From: Thalassocella blandensis
GTDB lineage: Bacteria > Pseudomonadota > Gammaproteobacteria > Pseudomonadales > Cellvibrionaceae
Direction of reading: 5' to 3'
Length of the DNA stretch: 64,000 bases
Assembly (NCBI GenBank): GCA_902141825.1
Contig: CABFPG010000003.1
Span: 558,001-622,000 of the forward strand
Position 1 is the stretch's first letter. Each line of letters begins with the position of its first letter. The translations under genes and the position numbers were made by a program. Below, piece after piece: positions 18,874 to 25,071 of this stretch. Under the pieces are notes generated by a model, which did not search any database, had not been told where the DNA came from, and saw nothing but the letters and a program-made list of their open reading frames with translations.

Positions 18874-19593
18874 TTAATCCGCTAATTGAATCCTGCTGAC
18901 ATCGGGGGCCGGGGGCGGCTCAGGCGAAGGGTCGCTCAATCGGGAACCCGGCTCGGCTATATTTAAAGCACTCACATCAACTTCAACAGCCTCCACTTTT
19001 TTGCGCTCGCTGACGGTTAATACATCGGCGCCAACAGGTGCGACATCTAGAGCACTCGTATCTATCTGAGCATCCTCATAACGACGCTTTTCATTGTCCT
19101 CCAATAAATCCCCGCCACCTTCTTTCAAGCTGATACCAGCGACATCGACCTGTACAGCGGCAACTCTGGGGCGATCTTTCGCCTCGATCATATCACTGCC
19201 TACGGGGGCTATTGTAAAAGCCGCATCGTCTTCAGCAGCAGAGTTCTGTTGTACGGCTGGTGCCGATGGAGTCGCGCTTACCGGTTGTTGCGACGCCTGA
19301 CTTGGCTGTTCGCCAAACACCGCTTTTCCTTGCGAGGGCTTCGGCTTTGGAGTGCTATCCTGCTGTGCTTGCAGATTGACAACTGCCCCGGCTTTTTTGA
19401 TCGCCACTCGATATTTCGAGGCCGTGTCAAAATCCAGCCCGCGCTTCAAGACAATTGTTTTTCCACTGAACAGCGCATCGAGTTTTGCACCGTCCATTTT
19501 AAATAATTTACCGACATTTTGTTTTGCCGTCGCTGGATCAACGGATTTCACTAAATCGCCTTTAAACACAATGTCATAGAGCTCTTCTGACAT
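18874..19593 (-). CDS. Uncharacterised protein: small N-terminal domain plus ~29-residue repeats
   Basis: I do not recognise a named family. The 239-residue protein has a compact N-terminal domain (residues 1-75) with DIVFKGDLVKSVDPATA, KLFKMDGAKLDAL and DTASKYRVAIKKAG. It resembles the N-terminus of the AIM24 protein at 55230-56210. A Gln/Ser/Pro-rich linker follows (about 76-120), then three tandem units of about 29 residues (132-160, 161-187, 188-216) built on G-x-D-hydrophobic...V-D-[VT]-S-A-L and ending in APVG or AEPG. No signal peptide or membrane helix is seen, so it is probably cytoplasmic. It is transcribed alone. Confidence 0.75.
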   Translation of the reverse strand: MSEELYDIVFKGDLVKSVDPATAKQNVGKLFKMDGAKLDALFSGKTIVLKRGLDFDTASKYRVAIKKAGAVVNLQAQQDSTPKPKPSQGKAVFGEQPSQASQQPVSATPSAPAVQQNSAAEDDAAFTIAPVGSDMIEAKDRPRVAAVQVDVAGISLKEGGGDLLEDNEKRRYEDAQIDTSALDVAPVGADVLTVSERKKVEAVEVDVSALNIAEPGSRLSDPSPEPPPAPDVSRIQLAD

Positions 19594-19638
19594 AAGTCAC
19601 CCTTGTCGTATTGGCACTTCTTTATTTCGTATTCTCAG

Positions 19639-19694
19639 TATAGAGACTTTCGTACTTTACCGGTGATAATCCGTCGACAACAAGCGTCTCTATA
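19639..19694. repeat. Inverted repeat in the 19594-20045 intergenic region
   Basis: Perfect 9-bp arms TATAGAGAC (19639-19647) and GTCTCTATA (19686-19694) are separated by 38 bp, upstream of the divergent genes at 19593 and 20046. It could be an operator pair or an RNA hairpin. Nothing else is recognisable in this 450-bp gap. Confidence 0.5.
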
Positions 19695-20045
19695 GCAGGG
19701 CGCTCGAGTCGCTCAGAGCAATTAACACCCAATAAGCTTCGTTTTCTTTAGCTGACACGTCAAAACGGGAATTTTCGCGCTAATTTTTTTATACTAAGTT
19801 TTAATAAAAGATTAAAAATCAGGCCTAAATCACAGGACTTTCGGAATAGACTTCACAAAACTGACGCAAATATTAGCGTAATATCACAATTTTCAACAGA
19901 TATTGAATTTCGCGCCAGCATCATACACTGGATTAGCGGACGAAAATTAACCATACTGACCTCTATCCTCACACGAATCCCAATATTGACGTGGTAACAG
20001 GCTAATCTGCTGATCAAAAGCGATAGAGACAAAGAGGGTCGCTGA

Positions 20046-20378
20046 ATGCAAAACAAAAGCTCTCAGGCAACATTTGAGAATCTTACCCAGTTCCGCACTA
20101 TCCGCCGTAAACAAATGTCTGGCGGAACGGAACTACCAGCGATGACGCCCAATGAAGTCACCGCCAAAGTGGTAGAAGACATTAACTTTTTACGCGGCCG
20201 CATTGATCACATCAAAAAAGCCAAGCATGCCAACACCAATCCGTCCATCCTCAAAACCTATGAGAGCATGCTCGAAAGTCGCGAAACCATACTGGCCTGG
20301 CTTGACGAGAATTACCACATTCAGATCAATCAGAGTGCACAGGTAGCAACCGCCAGCGCGAAGACATCCAGCAATTAA
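20046..20378 (+). CDS. Small hypothetical protein
   Basis: A 110-residue hydrophilic, mostly helical protein that I do not recognise. Notable segments are TIRRKQMSGG, the helix VEDINFLRGRIDHIKKAKHA and YESMLESRETILAWLDENY. There is no signal peptide, cysteine or membrane helix. The frame is intact, the ATG follows GAGGGTC with reasonable spacing, and the stop overlaps the stop of the convergent HAD gene by 4 bp. Base composition is like its neighbours, which supports a real gene of unknown role. Confidence 0.65.
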   Translation: MQNKSSQATFENLTQFRTIRRKQMSGGTELPAMTPNEVTAKVVEDINFLRGRIDHIKKAKHANTNPSILKTYESMLESRETILAWLDENYHIQINQSAQVATASAKTSSN

Positions 20379-21013
20379 ACTGACTTGATCTCGCGTTCAA
20401 AAAACTCTTGAATCTGCTGCATGCGGGTAAACACCCGATCCTGCTCACTGAATGTCTCTAAGGGCAAATAGCGTAAGAGCTTCATGCCCGCCGCTTGTGC
20501 CGCCGCAAATCCCGTTGGTGAATCTTCGATAACAAAACAGAATTCAGGTGGTACGCCAACCACTTCAGCCGCATACAAAAACAGCTCCGGTGAAGGCTTA
20601 CCCTGACCTACATCTTCAGCCGAGAATCTTTGTGAAAAATAGGCATCCAGGCCTGTGATAGCAAGTGAGTGATCAATTTTTTGTTTTCCACCATTGGACG
20701 CCACACAAAAGTTAACATTGTGCTGCTGTAAAAATTGGAGCAGCGATTGAACACCTTTTACCGCTTGCAGGTTTTTGCTAAATCCTTCGCGTGTGCGCAG
20801 GTCCAGTAAGTCTTTAAAATCATCTGGAAGATCAAATTTCAGTTCCTGCGTAATTTTATTTAAACAGGCCGGCAAAGTATGGCCTTTAAATAAGGTAAAA
20901 CATTCTTCCGCCGTCAGATTTAACCCGACTTCCTGCAGGGTTTCAGAAAAAATCTGAGCCGCCAGCTCTTCACTATCGACCAACACACCATCACAATCAA
21001 AAATCACTAACAT
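20375..21013 (-). CDS. HAD-superfamily phosphatase (YieH/beta-PGM-like)
   Basis: A 212-residue HAD subfamily IA hydrolase. Motif I is MLVIFDCDGVLVDSE with the nucleophile at about Asp6, motif II is FCVASNGGKQK, motif III includes the Lys in GQGKPSPELF, and motif IV is FVIEDSPTG. The start FDCDGVLVDSEELAA is typical of YieH-like 6-phosphogluconate phosphatases, but related sugar-phosphate phosphatases look alike. Its 3' end overlaps the convergent gene by 4 bp. It lies 21 bp downstream of the M15 peptidase gene and is probably cotranscribed with it. Confidence 0.88.
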   Translation of the reverse strand: MLVIFDCDGVLVDSEELAAQIFSETLQEVGLNLTAEECFTLFKGHTLPACLNKITQELKFDLPDDFKDLLDLRTREGFSKNLQAVKGVQSLLQFLQQHNVNFCVASNGGKQKIDHSLAITGLDAYFSQRFSAEDVGQGKPSPELFLYAAEVVGVPPEFCFVIEDSPTGFAAAQAAGMKLLRYLPLETFSEQDRVFTRMQQIQEFFEREIKSV

Positions 21014-21034
21014 AACATCAAAATCACTTACCGC

Positions 21035-21709
21035 TTAACTAATGGGAGGTAAAACAAAACGATGATAAATCTCATCCAGGTTTTGTAGAATTTCACGCTT
21101 AAACACAATATCAGTGGCCTGTATTTGTCTAGCCAGGACATCAATATTCAACACATGCTGATAGTGTACAGCAAGTGGCTGATAACTCATGTGCCAAGGT
21201 TCCGGTGCAATCCCCCCAGTGTCTCGCGCATAGGGACGATAAAAACCGAGTGAATTGCTTTGCAAGAAAGTGTCCAGCCATTGATACATGCTGGCAAACA
21301 CACCACCGGCTTGTGTTTCGGCAACGGTGAGCTGTAAAGAATAGTCAGGGGGCATGGCTGCGCGATCATAAATATCAAAGTCAGTGCCCCAGTGATGCCT
21401 TGAGGCGCCGGGCAATGCAGACCAACGTAGAATCGCAAACATAATATCGCCGGGGCTCATCAGTTCACGCGCAATTTCACGCTCCTCACTGTCGAGCACA
21501 GGGCGCTCCCCTTTGGCTTTGGCGTTCCATATATGCAGTTGCTGGGCGAAACTTCGATAGCCACTAGCCACCGCAATATCATAACCATGCTGGGATGCAG
21601 CATCCTTTAGTTGCTGCAGAACTGAAAGCACCTCAAAACGTAAGGGCTTTTCACCGTGAGTGAAATCAATACAGCTGTCTTCCGTGCCTAAACATGCTTC
21701 TACGGACAC
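21035..21709 (-). CDS. M15-family metallopeptidase (D-alanyl-D-alanine carboxypeptidase-like)
   Basis: About 224 residues from a proposed GTG start at 21709. The VanY-type zinc site is complete: AVASGYRSFAQQ, SRHHWGTDFDI (SxHxxGxD zinc ligands) and EPWHMS (second His). The family trims D-Ala-D-Ala ends of peptidoglycan or cell-wall peptides. An in-frame ATG at 21967 would add 86 residues of unlikely composition and overlap the divergent TfoX-like gene, so I prefer the GTG, which has GGAG about 6 bp upstream. No signal peptide is visible, which is odd for a wall enzyme; it may act on recycled peptides in the cytoplasm. Confidence 0.8.
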   Translation of the reverse strand: MSVEACLGTEDSCIDFTHGEKPLRFEVLSVLQQLKDAASQHGYDIAVASGYRSFAQQLHIWNAKAKGERPVLDSEEREIARELMSPGDIMFAILRWSALPGASRHHWGTDFDIYDRAAMPPDYSLQLTVAETQAGGVFASMYQWLDTFLQSNSLGFYRPYARDTGGIAPEPWHMSYQPLAVHYQHVLNIDVLARQIQATDIVFKREILQNLDEIYHRFVLPPIS

Positions 21710-21908
21710 CAAATTCTCCACATCACTCACCAATTTTGCATTTTTATCGTGAATTTTATTGCGCCTGCCAGATAAGTATGTATTATTACTGAATAACTTG
21801 TTGGCAGGATTTGCGCACCTATCTGGCCTAGCGTATGATCCTCGCAACATACAATAATAACGTTTTAGCCACAATTCTAATAATAATGATCTTGGGAGAT
21901 CGGATAGA

Positions 21909-22184
21909 ATGACTTCCAACAATGGCGAATTACTCGGTCTTAAAAATTTAGGTACAGCCTCAGTCAATATTCTCCACGCAGTTGGCGTAAACAGTTACGA
22001 TGACTTGTCTCAAATTGGTGCCGTCGAAACCTATCGTCGGATCAAAGCGCGGGGCATTCACGTTTCTAAAGTTATGCTATATGCGTTACAAGGCGCGTTG
22101 ATGGATGTGCACTGGAATGATTTGTCACCGGACCTAAAAGCGCAATTAGTTGCAGAAGCTGAGCAAGCGACGCAAAACGCATAA
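21909..22184 (+). CDS. TfoX C-terminal-domain protein
   Basis: A 91-residue protein matching only the C-terminal domain of TfoX/Sxy (helix-hairpin-helix-like: GLKNLGTASVNILHAVGV, then DLSQIGAVETYRRIKARG and the conserved LYALQGALMDVHWNDL). TfoX proteins regulate competence, but stand-alone C-terminal domains are common and their role is unclear. It is divergent from the M15 peptidase gene. The start is well supported by the family N-terminus (LLGLKNLG). Confidence 0.87.
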   Translation: MTSNNGELLGLKNLGTASVNILHAVGVNSYDDLSQIGAVETYRRIKARGIHVSKVMLYALQGALMDVHWNDLSPDLKAQLVAEAEQATQNA

Positions 22185-22515
22185 TTGAGTTGACTGTTTA
22201 ATTTCTTAAACATCAGACCTCCAACTGCAGAATGCTGGAGCGTTGCGTTACGCTTGCGATAAATGTGAATCTTTAGAAAAGTTTCAACTGCAACGCCTCT
22301 CGCGCAACACATCCACCCTCAGAACAGCTCGAGTCGACAGGGACAACCTCGTCTTCCCCATTCACTCTCGATATAATTCAATCCACTTGAACCACGCCGC
22401 CGAAAAACTCAGACTCAGCCTCCCTGTCGTATTGATATTTCCCCTTTACTGACCACGGCTGAGCAATTGCCGTGTATCATTTTCACTCCCCGAATCCACC
22501 GCGAATTAAAATGTA

Positions 22516-22836
22516 ATGATCGAGCTTTGCCGCACAACAGACTTACCCGAAGGCAGCAGTAAAAGCTTTAGCCTGCCCAGCGGGAATATTTTCCTCGTGA
22601 AAAAACAGCAACAAATATACGCCTACCGAAACAGCTGTCCGCACTTAGGCATTCCCCTGGAATGGGTAACAAATAAATTCCTGGACGAGGATGGAGAGCT
22701 GATCCAATGCGCTACGCATGGGGCGCTATTCACTATTGAAGACGGAATGTGCGTTTACGGTCCCTGCGTCAATCAGTCACTCACTCGCGTTAGCGTGCAG
22801 GAGATACAGGGGAGCATATATTTTATCTCACCTTAA
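22516..22836 (+). CDS. Rieske [2Fe-2S] ferredoxin-like protein
   Basis: A 106-residue single-domain Rieske protein. The cluster ligands are Cys41 and His43 in CPHLGIPLEW and Cys65 and His68 in CATHGALF, with 21 residues between the two boxes. No signal peptide is present, so it is a cytoplasmic electron carrier, of the kind that serves oxygenases or similar enzymes. The segment GMCVYGPCVNQSL is typical of this small-ferredoxin group. No oxygenase gene is adjacent. The 330 bp upstream contain a TATAAT at 22372-22377 without a clear -35 box. Confidence 0.9.
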   Translation: MIELCRTTDLPEGSSKSFSLPSGNIFLVKKQQQIYAYRNSCPHLGIPLEWVTNKFLDEDGELIQCATHGALFTIEDGMCVYGPCVNQSLTRVSVQEIQGSIYFISP

Positions 22837-23400
22837 TGCCCGCAATACTGGAGACAATATCATTGGCCTGGCAGTCGCTTAACCAGGCAGGTAAAGGCAG
22901 GTGAAACCCAACCCCCAGCCTATTCCACCCCCACTTGCAAATCGCTAGTACCGCACATTTTTTAACCCCGACATTCTTTGTAAGTTTTCGCCAATCCTAC
23001 AAAAAACAAACAGGTTAATAAAACCACAAAATAATCACATCTCGCTCCTTCCGCGCGTCCAGAATAGCCATTTACTGCCAACAAATGTCTTATAAAGACT
23101 GTTGCTATCAAATACTATTGCTACAATTAAAAAGCACTAGCGTGAGGCCTGTAGATCTGATAGTTTTCACGCTTTGGTCGGCTCCAGGCCTTTTTCCTGG
23201 TTAAACTTTGATGCTTTTTGTATCGCGTTTCACTCCCAGTCAAGTTGGTGTTTGAGAATTCTCTCTTAGTTTGAGGATTCCCTGGTCCAAGAACTGTTCT
23301 GGACTGAGAAACGATACAAAACAAAAAAGTGTCTGAAGTCTTGAAACAAGGCATTGAAGCCCCAATTTGTGTTCGAACGTAATAATGAGGCGAAAAGCGC
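22837..23400. other. Long dksA upstream region
   Basis: About 560 bp without a credible gene. It contains an extended -10-like TGCTACAAT at 23119-23127 and a structured element (listed separately). A long dksA leader is plausible. Confidence 0.5.
23217..23320. other. Long imperfect inverted repeat in the dksA leader
   Basis: The arms TTTGTATCG (23217-23225) and CGATACAAA (23312-23320) are perfectly complementary. After a two-base bulge the pairing continues with TTTC/GAAA and CAGTC/GACTG, giving about 18 pairs that enclose roughly 65 nt. It could fold as an RNA leader or be a remnant of a small repeat element. Confidence 0.6.
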
Positions 23401-23838
23401 ATGCCCGAACTTAAAAGCACAGGTTTTGCTCTAGGCGATTTTGCACCCTACGAGGTCAAAGACGGCGAAGAGTATATGAATGCCACACAGCGAGAGCATT
23501 TCAAAAAACTCTTAATGGCGTGGAAAAAAGAATTAATGGAAGAAGTTGATCGCACCGTAAGTCACATGAAAGACGAGGCCGCCAACTTCCCAGATCCAGC
23601 AGATCGTGCAAGCCAGGAAGAAGAATTCAGCCTGGAATTACGCACCCGTGATCGCGAACGTAAGCTCATCAAGAAGATCGATAGCACGCTAGAGCTATTA
23701 GAAACGGATGATTATGGTTACTGTGAAGCCTGCGGCGTAGAAATCGGCGTTAAACGCTTGGAAGCCCGTCCTACCGCAACCCTTTGCGTTGACTGTAAAA
23801 CTCTTGACGAGATCAAAGAAAAGCAGACAATGGGCTAA
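23401..23838 (+). CDS. dksA: RNA polymerase-binding transcription factor DksA
   Basis: A 145-residue DksA, the ppGpp cofactor that binds the RNA polymerase secondary channel and reshapes rRNA and amino-acid promoter activity. The coiled coil spans about residues 30-105, with the tip motif DPADRA (Asp65, Asp68) needed for activity. The zinc finger uses Cys108, Cys111, Cys129 and Cys132. Length and motif spacing match the classical enterobacterial/pseudomonad protein. It precedes gluQ, a conserved gene pair. A hairpin terminator follows. Confidence 0.96.
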   Translation: MPELKSTGFALGDFAPYEVKDGEEYMNATQREHFKKLLMAWKKELMEEVDRTVSHMKDEAANFPDPADRASQEEEFSLELRTRDRERKLIKKIDSTLELLETDDYGYCEACGVEIGVKRLEARPTATLCVDCKTLDEIKEKQTMG

Positions 23839-23843
23839 AGAAC

Positions 23844-23868
23844 AGGCAGGGACTTTCCCTGCCTTTCC
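23844..23868 (+). terminator. Terminator-like hairpin after dksA
   Basis: A 9-bp stem AGGCAGGGA/TCCCTGCCT with a 3-base loop, followed by TTTCC. The T run is short, so termination may be partial and allow read-through to gluQ. Confidence 0.65.
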
Positions 23869-23962
23869 CTACCTTCTCTTCACTCCATGGTTAGCCATTA
23901 TTTAGCGTTTTACTCTTTCTGCCACCGACTAAATCAGCTCAGGCTGGCACTCTGCCGATATC

Positions 23963-24871
23963 ATGGCACACCCAGTTAACCCCTATATTGGAAGATTTGC
24001 TCCATCCCCCAGCGGTCCCTTACATATGGGCTCCCTGCTGTGCGCTCTCGCCAGCTATCTCGATGCCCGAGCCAATCAGGGAACCTGGTATGTACGCATT
24101 GAAGACCTTGATCCACCAAGGGAAGTCGCCGGCGCCGATCAACGCATTCTGGATTCGCTAAGCGCACACCATTTACATTGGGACAGCCCCCCTGTTTATC
24201 AGAGTCAGCGCGCTGAGGCATATCAGCATGCACTCCAACAATTGAAGCATTTGGGCCAGGCCTATCGCTGCAGCTGTAATCGTAAAAGATTGGCTGAACT
24301 GAACCACAATTACGACAACGCTTGTCGCTCGCGCAGTATTTCCGACAACACTCCAGCAGCCATTCGATTTCACACCGACGCAGCCCGACAGGCCATCCAC
24401 CTCGAAACCAGTAACATTTGTTTTCAGGATGAAATCCAGGGAGAAAGCGGTGAAGACTTTCACCACACCGGCGATTTTGTCATACACCGTAAAGATGGAT
24501 TGTTTGCCTATCAACTTGCCGTCGTGGTTGACGATATTGCCCAGGGCATTACCCACATTGTGCGCGGTAGCGACCTGCTCGACACGACCGCCAAACAAAT
24601 CTTACTCACACTAACATTCGGGCATCCCCCACCCATTTATCGTCATATCCCCGTCTTGACATATGACACAGGCTTAAAGCTGAGCAAACAGAATCACGCC
24701 CAGGCCATCGATGACACAAGCGCTTCACACAACTTACTGAGATGTTTAAGATACCTGAACCAGTCTCCACCTGAGACGCTCAAAAACGCCGATTGTTCAA
24801 GCATACTTGAATGGGCTATCGAGCACTGGAATCTTCCTCTCGTGCCACGCTGTTTATCAATACCACAATAA
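23963..24871 (+). CDS. gluQ: Glutamyl-Q tRNA(Asp) synthetase
   Basis: A 302-residue truncated glutamyl-tRNA synthetase paralogue that attaches glutamate to the queuosine base of tRNA(Asp). The class I signatures are APSPSGPLHMGSL (HIGH-like) near residue 12 and GLKLSKQNHAQ (KMSKS-like) near residue 240. The zinc-site region RCSCNRKRL is present, and the anticodon-binding domain is missing, as expected for the family. It lies between dksA and cbrX-cbrA, as in many gammaproteobacteria. Confidence 0.94.
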   Translation: MAHPVNPYIGRFAPSPSGPLHMGSLLCALASYLDARANQGTWYVRIEDLDPPREVAGADQRILDSLSAHHLHWDSPPVYQSQRAEAYQHALQQLKHLGQAYRCSCNRKRLAELNHNYDNACRSRSISDNTPAAIRFHTDAARQAIHLETSNICFQDEIQGESGEDFHHTGDFVIHRKDGLFAYQLAVVVDDIAQGITHIVRGSDLLDTTAKQILLTLTFGHPPPIYRHIPVLTYDTGLKLSKQNHAQAIDDTSASHNLLRCLRYLNQSPPETLKNADCSSILEWAIEHWNLPLVPRCLSIPQ

Positions 24872-24894
24872 AACGTAACACTGGATCGCCATTT

Positions 24895-25071
24895 ATGAGT
24901 AGGCAAAAGCCATTACTAATTATTGCATTACTGTTTTACATTGTTGCTCCGTCACTGTTCGAATGGATGAGCGCTATCAGCGGTTCCTGGTACCGCCCTT
25001 TCATCATTTGGCTGGCCATCATCATAATTGCGTATATCGTGCAATTTAGGGATAAGTCTCATGACGTTTAG
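24895..25071 (+). CDS. cbrX: CbrX-like small membrane protein
   Basis: A 58-residue protein starting MSRQKPLLIIALLFYIVAPS, with two hydrophobic helices (about 7-24 and 34-50) and a short charged tail QFRDKSHDV. Its stop lies 11 bp inside the following cbrA frame, so cbrA translation is probably coupled to it. A small membrane ORF overlapping cbrA is described in Pseudomonas as CbrX and controls CbrA synthesis. I assign the name by position, size and overlap, not by strong sequence similarity. Confidence 0.75.
   Translation: MSRQKPLLIIALLFYIVAPSLFEWMSAISGSWYRPFIIWLAIIIIAYIVQFRDKSHDV

Noticed and set aside
21710-21967. Longer M15 peptidase frame
   Set aside because: It would overlap the divergent TfoX-like gene and its upstream part lacks any domain or signal character.
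23127-23420. Minus-strand frame across the dksA leader
   Set aside because: It overlaps the dksA start and runs through the inverted repeat; composition is not protein-like.
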